Under the pieces are notes generated by a model. It did not search any database, had not been told where the DNA came from, and saw nothing but the letters and a program-made list of their open reading frames with translations. From Salinibacillus kushneri (GTDB lineage: Bacteria; Bacillota; Bacilli; Bacillales; Alkalibacillaceae): a stretch of 64,000 bases of DNA. Positions within the stretch are counted from its first letter, which is position 1; each line of letters starts with the position of its first letter. The stretch is taken from NCBI RefSeq assembly GCF_900111405.1, contig NZ_FOHJ01000003.1, forward strand, positions 1-64,000, written 5' to 3'. Of this stretch, positions 8,747-17,219 are shown piece after piece. The position numbers and the translations under genes were made by a program.

Positions 8747-8754
8747 ATGGATGA

Positions 8755-10467
8755 TTACTCCTCTAATGTTGACGTATCCCCTGTTGGAAGACCTAGCTCC
8801 CAGGATTTTAATAAGCGGCGCATAATTTTACCACTTCTTGTTTTAGGAATAGTTTCTCTTATTTCTATTTCTCGTGGAGCTGCATGTGCACTTAAACCAT
8901 TTTTAACAAATAAGCGTATATCTTCAAGTAAATCGTCTGACTCCTGATGTCCTTCCCGTAGTGTAACAAATGCTTTTATAATCTCTCCTCGTTCAGGATC
9001 AGGCTTTCCAATTACACCTGCTTCAGCAACAGCAGGGTGTTCAATCAATTTACTTTCAACTTCAAAAGGACCCACACGTTCACCAGAAGTGTTAATAACA
9101 TCATCTAGACGTCCCTGGAACCAGAAGTATCCATCCTCATCCATATAAGCGCTGTCCCCAGATACATACCAGTCACCAATAAAATAGCTTTCATATTTTT
9201 CTGGACGCTTCCAGATTTGACGCATCATGGATGGCCAGCCTTTTTTAATAGCAAGATTACCCATTTGATTAGGAGGTAGTTTATTGCCTTCATTATCAAT
9301 AATCGCTGCCTCAACACCAGGGATTGGCTTGCCCATCGAACCAGGTTTAATATCCAAACTAGGATAATTACTAATTAATTGTCCACCTGTTTCGGTCATC
9401 CACCAGTTATCATGAATCCGTTTGTTAAAGGCTTCTATTCCCCAGTGAATAACTTCAGGATTCAATGGTTCACCAACACTTAGAATGTGACGTAAGGAAG
9501 AAAGATCAAATTTACTAGCCACTTCACTTCCAGCACTTAAAAATTTACGGAAAGCGGTTGGAGCTGAGTACCAGACTGTCACTTTATGTTTTTCAATTGT
9601 TCCATACCAGTCCTCAGGGCTGAAACGTCCACCACGAATGACGTTTGTCACTCCATTTAACCACGGAGCAAATATGCCATAACTCGTTCCTGTTACCCAA
9701 CCCGGATCAGCTGTACACCAGTATACATCATCCTCTTTCAAATCCAGCACCCATTGTCCGGTTGCAAGATGCTGAATCATCGCATTATGGACATGATAAA
9801 CGCCTTTTGGTTTACCAGTGGAACCAGACGTATAATGAATCAGCATACCGTCTTCTAAGTCTACCCATTCGATATCAAAGTTCTCAGAAGCCTTTTTCAT
9901 TTCCTGATCAAAACTGATATATTGTTTTCCTTCTTTCATACCGCCTACTAATACAATTTGTTTAAGGTAAGGCAGTTTATCTTGTGGTACACGTTCTAGT
10001 AGCTCTGGGGTAGTGATTAACATTTTAGCCTCACTATCCTCAAGACGGTCATGCACAGCCTGTTCCATAAATGCTTCAAATAAAGGTCCGGCAATTGCTC
10101 CTACCTTTAAAATACCTAAAAAGCTCATATAAAATTCAGGACTTCTTGGCATGAAAAGGAATACCCGATCTCCTTTTTCAATTTGGTGTTTCTTTAATAC
10201 ATTGGCAAACTGATTACTTTTCTTACTTAGCTCATTAAACGTTAATGTTTCTTCCTTATCAGGTGCTGAATACAGTAAAGCTACTTTGTCTTTTGTATCA
10301 GGGTTCTCTGCATGTCGATCAATCGCCTCATAGGCCATATTCACTTTACCTGTTGAATTCCAACTAAATTGCTTCTTCATCTCATTCCAGTTAAAGCCGT
10401 TATAGGTCTTCTCATAATCTTGTAAATTATGATTTCCTTCTCTAGCAGGTATTGGATTCATATTCAT
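8755..10467 (-). CDS. acsA: Acetyl-CoA synthetase
   Basis: 570 residues, the Bacillus AcsA length. It activates acetate to acetyl-CoA through acetyl-AMP. The AMP-binding P-loop TSGSTGKPKG is at 213-222, and the C-terminal SGK motif carries Lys547, the residue whose acetylation switches off this enzyme family. The conserved start (NPIPAREGNHNLQDYEKTY) resembles B. subtilis AcsA. A consensus cre box lies 18 bp upstream of the start codon, so repression by CcpA during growth on glucose is likely. In B. subtilis acsA is next to acuABC; here it is alone, followed by a bidirectional terminator. Confidence 0.95.
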   Translation of the reverse strand: MNMNPIPAREGNHNLQDYEKTYNGFNWNEMKKQFSWNSTGKVNMAYEAIDRHAENPDTKDKVALLYSAPDKEETLTFNELSKKSNQFANVLKKHQIEKGDRVFLFMPRSPEFYMSFLGILKVGAIAGPLFEAFMEQAVHDRLEDSEAKMLITTPELLERVPQDKLPYLKQIVLVGGMKEGKQYISFDQEMKKASENFDIEWVDLEDGMLIHYTSGSTGKPKGVYHVHNAMIQHLATGQWVLDLKEDDVYWCTADPGWVTGTSYGIFAPWLNGVTNVIRGGRFSPEDWYGTIEKHKVTVWYSAPTAFRKFLSAGSEVASKFDLSSLRHILSVGEPLNPEVIHWGIEAFNKRIHDNWWMTETGGQLISNYPSLDIKPGSMGKPIPGVEAAIIDNEGNKLPPNQMGNLAIKKGWPSMMRQIWKRPEKYESYFIGDWYVSGDSAYMDEDGYFWFQGRLDDVINTSGERVGPFEVESKLIEHPAVAEAGVIGKPDPERGEIIKAFVTLREGHQESDDLLEDIRLFVKNGLSAHAAPREIEIRETIPKTRSGKIMRRLLKSWELGLPTGDTSTLEE

Positions 10468-10484
10468 ACTTTCTCCACCCCTTT

Positions 10485-10499
10485 TGAAATCGGTTTCAA
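10485..10499 (-). promoter_or_regulatory. cre box (CcpA operator) of acsA
   Basis: The minus strand reads TTGAAACCGATTTCA, which fits every fixed position of the cre consensus WTGNAANCGNWNNCW. It lies just before the acsA start codon. B. subtilis acsA is known to be repressed by CcpA. Confidence 0.75.
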
Positions 10500-10655
10500 A
10501 TTCCTTTTACAATTACTACAAACGTATGCAATACCCTATTTATTTATTAATTATTTCCCCTTTGTTGATTATATTTTATCGAAAAATTAAAAATATTTAA
10601 AGTCCTAAACCGTAAAAAGTATATAAATATATGATAGGAAAAAATACCTCTCTAT

Positions 10656-10689
10656 TAAAAATAAAGAGACAGATTAAATATCTGCCTCT
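10656..10689 (-). terminator. Terminator of the 141-residue holin-like gene
   Basis: On the minus strand AGAGGCAGAT pairs with ATCTGTCTCT (one wobble), followed by TTATTTTT. The hairpin overlaps the last codons and the stop codon of the gene. Confidence 0.75.
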
Positions 10690-11099
10690 CCATTAACAGG
10701 GAAATCATTGCTGTTACTCGGGGGATTGGTTCCGTTTGGATTGTTTTTATTCTCATTTTTTGAATCGTTCTGATTACTATTATTACTGCTATTTTTACCA
10801 GAAAATCGTTGCACCGCTTTTTTTATTCCTCCTAAAAGTGAACCGCTTTGCAAATTCCTGCCCTCTTGTGAATACTTATATCCTGCAACCATCCCAACAG
10901 CATATAGTGCATATTTCAAGCCTTGCATGAAACTGTCAAAATCGAATCCTTTTGCTTCAAATGCAGCAAAACCAATGCCTAAAAAGATACCAACTATAGG
11001 AATATAACGATTGCTGATTTTACTAGCTCTTCGAATGGCGTATAAAAGAAAAGTTAACGCAACAACGCCTGTAAACTCCATGCTTAATAACTGTTCCAA
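10674..11099 (-). CDS. Holin-like membrane protein with Asn-rich tail
   Basis: Two or three membrane segments in the first 85 residues with the KISNRYIPIVGIFLGI pattern typical of the phage A118 holin (Hol118-like) family, followed by a long low-complexity tail rich in Asn, Ser and Lys (about 100-141). Start chosen as TTG at 11099, with AAAGGTG 8 nt upstream; a GTG three codons earlier overlaps the RBS. No endolysin or phage gene is nearby. A second member of the same family is at 19262. It follows the germinant-receptor operon in the same direction, 92 bp upstream of nothing else, and could be expressed in sporulation; that is inference. Confidence 0.65.
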   Translation of the reverse strand: MEQLLSMEFTGVVALTFLLYAIRRASKISNRYIPIVGIFLGIGFAAFEAKGFDFDSFMQGLKYALYAVGMVAGYKYSQEGRNLQSGSLLGGIKKAVQRFSGKNSSNNSNQNDSKNENKNNPNGTNPPSNSNDFPVNGEADI

Positions 11100-11190
11100 T
11101 AGACTCACACCTTTCTTGGAAAACAGCTATTATATGCTTTATTAGTAGATGACAATGAGAGATAAAACGTGTTTACATGCGCCTATTTTT

Positions 11191-12285
11191 TTATTCAATA
11201 ATTCCGGTACCGGTAATCTCAGCATTAACTTGTACGTTTATATCAATTTCGGGATATAAATCCTTCCAATTTTTCCATTTTTTCTTTTCCGGGCCTGTAT
11301 GCATCGCACGGTATCTCAGCCCAAACCCAATCGGATCTATATTTGTATCCTGAAATTTTTGCAAAAGCTTCTTAATATCCTTTTTAAAGGTTTCTTCCGT
11401 AAGTTTGTTATATTTATCCAATTTTCCTTTTCTAAGTTTTACCTTACTCTCCTCAATAGTTCCTTCTACATCCACTTTAAATTTGATTTTTGGCTTTTTT
11501 GAATCTTTTATCCGATAGCTGGTGTTCAGTGAATCAACAGCCAGCATAAAAAATTGATCCTGAGCGTTTACTTTTAAACTTTCTTTGTCATAGCTTTTTT
11601 TTAATATATTAAATACCTTTGTTTCCTTTTTATTTAATATAAGTGGTTTTTCTCCTTTTTTTATGACAGCCATTGTGGTAATAGAAAAGTTGTCCTCCTC
11701 CGACTCTACGATTGGAAGATACCCATCCATGCCCCTCTCTACTAAATCACGCCGAAATTCATAAAGAAATTTTGTTGTGACATAGGGGGATTCTGTACCT
11801 GTTTCATCAAAGAACATAAATAATTTATTAGAAGGTAAACGTTCCCCTTTTGGCTTAACACTTAAGATGGTTTTGGCATCTGGCTTCCCTACAGAAAGTA
11901 AAGCAATTTGTTGAATATCCCGTCTTCTTGTAAACCAGTCCATTGTTTTTTCAATATCCTTAGTTAAAATCTTTTCTCCAATTATAATCATTTTCATATG
12001 TCCAAAGTCTAACTCATTACCTACCTTTGCTTTTATGAATCGAATTGCTTCAGCAATGGTACTTCCTTTTGCACTTATAAGCTGAAATTGATTACCCAAT
12101 TCTTTAGTTTCTGAAGCAGGATACGCCATTTTTAATGTAACCTCATATCCTTCCTGCTCCTGTTCCAGTTGATCAATTCCAATCCCTACCACAAAGGAAC
12201 GCTTATCAATATCTTTAAATCCACAGCTGGATAAAAGGAGAATCAAGAAAAAAAATAGCCCACTAAGTTTATAGAGGTTCTTCAT
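11191..12285 (-). CDS. Germinant receptor subunit C (Ger(x)C lipoprotein)
   Basis: 364 residues with a lipoprotein signal peptide ending in LLSSC (lipid-carrying Cys21), then a GerC-type soluble domain beginning DIDKRSFVVGIGID. In the family, the C subunit is anchored to the outer face of the spore inner membrane and helps nutrient-triggered germination. It overlaps the B-subunit gene by 4 bp (ATGA), which implies translational coupling. The RBS AAGGAGG is 11 nt upstream. It is the last gene of the A-B-C operon. Which germinant is sensed cannot be told from sequence. Confidence 0.92.
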   Translation of the reverse strand: MKNLYKLSGLFFFLILLLSSCGFKDIDKRSFVVGIGIDQLEQEQEGYEVTLKMAYPASETKELGNQFQLISAKGSTIAEAIRFIKAKVGNELDFGHMKMIIIGEKILTKDIEKTMDWFTRRRDIQQIALLSVGKPDAKTILSVKPKGERLPSNKLFMFFDETGTESPYVTTKFLYEFRRDLVERGMDGYLPIVESEEDNFSITTMAVIKKGEKPLILNKKETKVFNILKKSYDKESLKVNAQDQFFMLAVDSLNTSYRIKDSKKPKIKFKVDVEGTIEESKVKLRKGKLDKYNKLTEETFKKDIKKLLQKFQDTNIDPIGFGLRYRAMHTGPEKKKWKNWKDLYPEIDINVQVNAEITGTGIIE

Positions 12286-13376
12286 TTTTGTTTAGACCTC
12301 CTTACAACATATAACAAAACAGCACATGAAAACGCACCTGCAAACAGTAATAAGGTGAAAAATACTTTCGCTAATTCGTAAACCTGAATCTGACTGAGGA
12401 GAAAATAACCCAAAATGGAGCCAAGTGAAAAAAGAGTAACCACAATGAGCGGAATTATTTTTATTTCCTTCCATTTAATTTCCGGAAAGATGCTTTTAAC
12501 ATGTTCCAATCCTATATGACACGTAATCGTAGCACTAATCATAGAAATCCCTATGTAAAGTAATAGAAAAATAAAGAGTACCCTTTCAATAAATCCAAAT
12601 TCTATTCTCATCGTATCTGCCGTTGAAAACCAGGGATAAATATAATGACCAGCTCCGTCAACACCATTTACGCCAATGGGGATTAAGAGGGAGGTAAAGA
12701 TATTAACAACCCCGGCAATCCCTATTAATACCAAACGCCATAGCCCCAGTCTTTTCAATCGATGTTTTAATACACGATTATAAATTGAAATATAATAAAA
12801 TCCCAATAAAGAATAAGAGGCTGCCCCAATCATATCGATGGAAGGAGCATCAAAGGAATGTGTGAAAACAATACGGATTGCATCCCAATTTAGATGCTCA
12901 TTTATATAGGCCTTTAAAAATATCCCTATTATGAGTGGAAGACTGATAATCAAAACGATTTCAAGTGCATATAACGTTTTCTCTGTACCCATTAAAGCAC
13001 CCGGGCAAATAATCGCCAAAAAGAGAATCGTGATATATAACGTGGGAAGTTCCGGATTTATAAAGCGTTTCGTAATATCGATAAAAGATAAAAGGACAAA
13101 CCAGGTTGAAAAAAAATACAGAACACCTAGAAGGAATAGATAAACCGTAGAAAACCATTGAGGCATATACGCTTTTATAATTTCCGGCTGACCCTTACCA
13201 GGAAATTTAAGCATTGAGTTTGTAAAAACAAAACAGTAGATAAGCGTTATTACAATCGCTATCATTAAAGAACTGACCGTACCGTTTAATCGTCCTTCAA
13301 TTAAAATACTAGGTACAAGCGCAACAACATTGGCAAGCATATTTAAGATAACTAAGTAGTAAAAGTAACGACTCAC
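12282..13376 (-). CDS. Germinant receptor subunit B (spore germination permease)
   Basis: 364 residues with about ten membrane segments, the GerAB/Spore_permease family of the amino acid-polyamine-organocation superfamily. The B subunit is the best candidate for binding the nutrient germinant. GTG start with AAGGGA upstream. It lies 24 bp after subunit A and overlaps subunit C by 4 bp. Length agrees with GerAB (about 365 residues). Confidence 0.92.
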   Translation of the reverse strand: MSRYFYYLVILNMLANVVALVPSILIEGRLNGTVSSLMIAIVITLIYCFVFTNSMLKFPGKGQPEIIKAYMPQWFSTVYLFLLGVLYFFSTWFVLLSFIDITKRFINPELPTLYITILFLAIICPGALMGTEKTLYALEIVLIISLPLIIGIFLKAYINEHLNWDAIRIVFTHSFDAPSIDMIGAASYSLLGFYYISIYNRVLKHRLKRLGLWRLVLIGIAGVVNIFTSLLIPIGVNGVDGAGHYIYPWFSTADTMRIEFGFIERVLFIFLLLYIGISMISATITCHIGLEHVKSIFPEIKWKEIKIIPLIVVTLFSLGSILGYFLLSQIQVYELAKVFFTLLLFAGAFSCAVLLYVVRRSKQK

Positions 13377-13400
13377 TTAATCCCTTCTTCCTTGAACATG

Positions 13401-14744
13401 TTATTTCTGATGACTCGTAAATAGCTTTAAATAGGGTTTTCCGAAGCTATCTAAATACACCAGATAATAAATAAGGCCAACTGTGCCTATAACAAGTCCA
13501 ATTAAGCCGGAAAACGTAGTGATGATTAATAAAAGATATTTCATCACTCTCATTGCAAAGCTCATTTCATTAATGGGGATAATAAAATTGGATATAGCAA
13601 CTGCAGCAACAATAATAATCATAATATTGGAGACCAGTCCCGCATCCGTTGCTGCCTGACCTAAAATTAATCCGCCAACTGTGGTGGCTGTTGGTCCAAT
13701 CGTTTTAGGCAGACGAATCGATGCTTCTGTCAGCATTTCCATCATGATTAACATAAATAACACTTCTAAGTAGGACGGATAAGGAACAGGCATACGACTT
13801 CCAGCAATCGAAAAGGCTAATTGAATTCGAAGCACTTCAGGGTTATACGAAATGATTCCTACATATGCTGAAGGGAGAAATAAACTAATAAACAAACCAA
13901 TATAACGCAACACAATAAGGAATTTAGAGACCCAATATGGCTGATAAAAATCTTCCATAGAACTCATAAAGTCATAGAAAACAGTGGGTCCAATAAGGAC
14001 AAAGGGAATCCCTTCAATCATAATAATGACTTTACCCTGATAAAGGTTATAAGCAATTCGATCAGGTCGCTCAGTAACTAATAATGTAGGGAAAAGCCTT
14101 CGTTTTCTATTGGTCAAAGCTCTATGCAGTTCACCAGCGGACTGTACGATTGGTCGATCAGCTTTTTTCACTCTCTTTTTCACTTTATCAACGATTTCTG
14201 AATCTGCCTCTTTTTCATCATAAAGCAGACATACTTGGATATTAGATTTATCCCCTATTTCGGGAAGTTTTTCTACCTTTAAACTTTTTTCATGATACCG
14301 ATGACGGATGAGATTGAGGTTTGTATAAATGTTTTCACTTAAAGCTTTCTGTGGCCCTAAAATAGTAGTTTCTACACTCGCATCTAATACTGCTGAGTTT
14401 TCCTGATGTATAAACCCAACCATATATACTTTATTCTGAATAAGGAAAACAATAGAGCCATGCAAAATTTCTTTAACAGTATCCTGTTCATCCTTAAATT
14501 CTTTAAAATTAGGCAATGATTTAATATAGGATTCATATCTCTGAATATCATTAATTTCAAAAAAGGGTTTAAAAAATTGTTCATGAATATTGGCGTTATC
14601 TATAACCGTTTGAATATACACCAGTTCGATTTCCTGGTCATTTTCCAGGGATAACGTTCTGAACTGAGCATCCTCTGTACCCTTAAATTGCTTTTCAAGT
14701 ACCGGCTTAACCCGCTCTACCTCGCTTTTTTCAAACGAAAACAT
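13401..14744 (-). CDS. Germinant receptor subunit A (GerA family)
   Basis: 447 residues: a soluble N-terminal half followed by about five membrane segments (from about 280) that include the conserved MPVPYPSYLEVLFMLIMMEM region near 320. This is the GerAA family; it is 30-40 residues shorter than GerAA because the N-terminal extension is short. It heads an A-B-C operon. ATG start with AAGGGG 9 nt upstream. A sigma-G promoter is expected, but I did not find a convincing one in the 100 bp upstream. Confidence 0.92.
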   Translation of the reverse strand: MFSFEKSEVERVKPVLEKQFKGTEDAQFRTLSLENDQEIELVYIQTVIDNANIHEQFFKPFFEINDIQRYESYIKSLPNFKEFKDEQDTVKEILHGSIVFLIQNKVYMVGFIHQENSAVLDASVETTILGPQKALSENIYTNLNLIRHRYHEKSLKVEKLPEIGDKSNIQVCLLYDEKEADSEIVDKVKKRVKKADRPIVQSAGELHRALTNRKRRLFPTLLVTERPDRIAYNLYQGKVIIMIEGIPFVLIGPTVFYDFMSSMEDFYQPYWVSKFLIVLRYIGLFISLFLPSAYVGIISYNPEVLRIQLAFSIAGSRMPVPYPSYLEVLFMLIMMEMLTEASIRLPKTIGPTATTVGGLILGQAATDAGLVSNIMIIIVAAVAISNFIIPINEMSFAMRVMKYLLLIITTFSGLIGLVIGTVGLIYYLVYLDSFGKPYLKLFTSHQK

Positions 14745-14845
14745 TTTACTAAACCCCTTTTAATTAAATCATGACCAAAACAATCATATTTATAGTTTCT
14801 ACGTGGTACTCAAACAATATACTTTCATCCACCCTGATTTAGAAA

Positions 14846-14880
14846 AGAAAAAACGTTCAGCATTTAATCTGAACGTTTTG
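14846..14880. terminator. Bidirectional terminator
   Basis: AACGTTCAG and CTGAACGTT form a perfect 9-bp stem flanked by A- and T-runs. On the minus strand it ends the broken gene at 14864-15250, whose stop codon lies in the hairpin loop. Confidence 0.8.
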
Positions 14881-15250
14881 TATGTATTTGCTTATTTACT
14901 TCTTTTATGAATGCATCCAGCTTATGATTATTAGATAGATAAAAACCTATGAAGTACATCTCCCCCTCATACATAAATGACCCGGAGAGATCAGGGGCAA
15001 AAATTTTATAAAGATATTTAAGAAGTCCTGATGTTTTTTTATTGGTTTCATGGTTTCATAGAAAAACTCACAAAGTGTTTCACCTTTAGCTTTCGTATTA
15101 CTAAAATAAATGAGTCTTTTAGTAGTAGCTATAAATTTACCTGGGCCAAAACTATAGTATTGTTTTCTAAATAACATGGTAAAACGGAGATTTTATACTC
15201 TCCTTCAGCCAAATGAAAAGACACTTTAACACATCCTCTACACCGTCATC
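14864..15250 (-). pseudogene. Broken gene of unknown function, at least one frameshift
   Basis: Coding-like sequence is spread over three minus-strand frames. Upstream part (about 15165-15250): a frame reading EDVLKCLFIWLKESIKSPFY that ends at a stop. Middle part: from ATG at 15177, with GKFIATTKRLIYFSNTKAKG. Downstream part: GLLKYLYKIFAPDLSGSFMY to a TAA at 14864-14866. The middle and last parts would join if a seven-A run near 15034-15040 had one more A. I do not recognise the family. The segment with IATTKRLIYFSN resembles the strand pattern of PH-like domains, but this is a guess. It lies between the ger operon and a HAD gene. Confidence 0.55.
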
Positions 15251-15272
15251 AAAAGATTCTTTTCAATCCTGC

Positions 15273-16058
15273 CTATTTAAGTATATCTTCTAATGCTTCA
15301 TGAACATAGTTAATTTCATGTGCAGCATATTGCTTAACTGTATCTTCTGATTGACTCATCACATAACTATGGGGGGTCAAATTAAACATTGAAATATCAT
15401 TAAATGAATCGCCAATACAAATCATTTCTTCAGGCGCAATATTTAAGGCATTCATAATAGCTTCGATGCCTTTTCCTTTGTTAATATTTTTAGGCATTAT
15501 ATCTAAACAACTTGGATCAGAAATAAACGAATCAGCTACGTTGGAAAACGCCTCTTCAACCTGTTTTTGTATTTCCTTTAAGGAATCGGTATTTTGACTA
15601 TATACGGATATTTTTGATACCTCTAAACCATTTTCAACCATTTTTAACAGGTCGGGCTCTACCTTAATAGGGAAAAATAATCGGTGCTCATCTTCTGAAC
15701 GAAGTTGGGATGAGTTACTTACAAACCCGGTATTTTCAGAATACAATGTCACCCGTTCTTTTACATGGGTTGTCAAAAAGCCATAAATGTTTATCACATT
15801 CTCAGTTGAAAAGGGATTACCATAAATTCTTTGCCCATCTTTTGAATAAACAAACGCCCCATTTTGACTAATGCGATGACCTTTAACCCCCATGATATTG
15901 AAAACTTCATTTATTTCGACATCCATTCTTCCACTTGCTATACTAATATCTATCCCGTTCTTTTTTGCATTTAAGATGGATTCTTTGTCTTTACTGAGTA
16001 TTTCTCTGTGTTCAGTTAAAAGGGTACCATCTAAATCACTGACAATCATTTTTATCAT
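15273..16058 (-). CDS. Cof-type HAD-IIB family sugar phosphatase
   Basis: 261 residues. Haloacid dehalogenase motifs: DLDGT (8-12, nucleophile Asp8), SGR (42-44), the lysine of the NKGKG loop near 195, and GDSFND near 217. The IIB-type cap lies between motifs II and III. Members dephosphorylate sugar phosphates or flavin/pyridoxal phosphates; the substrate is unknown. ATG start with GGAGGT upstream. It is divergent from glcT, so a role in sugar metabolism is possible but unproven. Confidence 0.88.
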   Translation of the reverse strand: MIKMIVSDLDGTLLTEHREILSKDKESILNAKKNGIDISIASGRMDVEINEVFNIMGVKGHRISQNGAFVYSKDGQRIYGNPFSTENVINIYGFLTTHVKERVTLYSENTGFVSNSSQLRSEDEHRLFFPIKVEPDLLKMVENGLEVSKISVYSQNTDSLKEIQKQVEEAFSNVADSFISDPSCLDIMPKNINKGKGIEAIMNALNIAPEEMICIGDSFNDISMFNLTPHSYVMSQSEDTVKQYAAHEINYVHEALEDILK

Positions 16059-16172
16059 GTTGATTACCTCCTATATTACTGGAAAACACCTATATTATAT
16101 CTTAGTCTAAATAATTCATCTATTTTCTATAAAATAAAAATCATTTTCCTTTTTAAAAAGGAGGGGAGTAAG

Positions 16173-17000
16173 ATGCCGAAAATTAAAAAAGCTTTAAATA
16201 ATAACGTTATCATTGCAAGCAATTCCACTAATAAAGAAGTTATATATATCGGTAAGGGTATTGGTTTTAATAAAAAAAGAGGGGATGTTATTAACCCTGA
16301 AAGTGCGGAAAAGGTATTTCTTTTGGAGAGCCAGGCAGAACAGGAAAAATACAAACAATTATTGCCGTTTTTAAATGAAGATTTTATCACATTTATGCAT
16401 GATGTACTGACCTACATTGAAAAGGAAATGGGTCCTATAATAAATGAACATATCCACACTGGATTAACAGACCATATTGCTTTTGCTATTAAAAGAGCTA
16501 AAGAAGGTATTTTTATTAAAAACCCTTTCTTAGTAGAAACACAGGCTCTTTATCAGCAGGAATATCGTATAGCAAAAGAGATTGTAAACATGATAAAGGA
16601 ATATAGTGGTATTGAGCTTCCAACAGGAGAAATTGGGCTTATTGCCCTTCATATCCACAGTTCAGTTACCAATCGGACGATTCAGGAGGTAAATAAATAT
16701 TCAGAATTAGTCTATCAGGTTATAAGTATGATAGAAACAGGATTAGATATAACATTAGAACGTGATAACATTCAATATTTTCGACTTGTTCAGCATATAC
16801 GGCATGCTATTGATCGAATGAATCAAAAACATACAGAAAACCAAATAACTTTAGCAAAGGTGTTGAAACAAGAATACCCCTTATGCTACAATCTTGCTTG
16901 GAAGATTGTTAAGGTTATACAAAAGCATTTGCAAAAGTCAGTTGATGAATCAGAAGTGGTTTATTTAACTATTCATTTACAACGTTTAATAAAGGATTAA
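16173..17000 (+). CDS. glcT: PtsGHI operon transcription antiterminator GlcT
   Basis: 275 residues of the BglG/LicT family: an N-terminal RNA-binding CAT domain (about 5-60) and two PRD domains. Histidines that HPr or the glucose EII can phosphorylate are visible in PRD1 (NEHIHTGLTDH near 95, HIHSS near 160) and PRD2 (QHIRHAID near 210, TIHLQRL near the end). When glucose is present it stabilises the RNA antiterminator (RAT) so that ptsG is read through. The RAT and terminator lie directly downstream, before ptsG. RBS AAGGAGGGGA. The glcT-ptsG order is that of B. subtilis. Confidence 0.93.
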   Translation: MPKIKKALNNNVIIASNSTNKEVIYIGKGIGFNKKRGDVINPESAEKVFLLESQAEQEKYKQLLPFLNEDFITFMHDVLTYIEKEMGPIINEHIHTGLTDHIAFAIKRAKEGIFIKNPFLVETQALYQQEYRIAKEIVNMIKEYSGIELPTGEIGLIALHIHSSVTNRTIQEVNKYSELVYQVISMIETGLDITLERDNIQYFRLVQHIRHAIDRMNQKHTENQITLAKVLKQEYPLCYNLAWKIVKVIQKHLQKSVDESEVVYLTIHLQRLIKD

Positions 17001-17011
17001 TTTTATATATT

Positions 17012-17050
17012 GGATACGTGTTACTGATTCGATCAGGCATGAGTGAAAAG
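17012..17050 (+). promoter_or_regulatory. RAT: GlcT target RNA antiterminator of ptsG
   Basis: The stretch from GGATACGTGTTACTGATTCG to GATCAGGCATGAGTG resembles the RAT hairpin of ptsG in B. subtilis, and overlaps the left arm of the following terminator, so the two structures exclude each other. Confidence 0.75.
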
Positions 17051-17118
17051 GATGTTATTTAGAATAAGGGTTTCTTATACCCTCATTCTAATAATCCCTT
17101 TTTACTCATGCCTTTTTT
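17036..17118 (+). terminator. Regulated terminator upstream of ptsG
   Basis: A 16-nt left arm GGCATGAGTGAAAAGG (17036-17051) pairs with CCTTTTTACTCATGCC (17097-17112, one G-T pair), with an inner stem, AGAATAAGGGT/ACCCTCATTCT, and then six T residues. Glucose-free cells are expected to stop transcription here. Confidence 0.85.
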
Positions 17119-17219
17119 ATTTATTATTTTTAATTCAGCTGCCTTTTACGCAAAATATAAAAGTATATGTAAGCCTTAACAAATTATATAGACTATCTTT
17201 TAGGAGGTTAAGAGGACCT

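Noticed and set aside
17043-17219. N-terminal extension of ptsG by 59 codons
   Set aside because: This stretch is the RAT and GlcT-controlled terminator; the ATG at 17220 has an RBS and matches PtsG starts.
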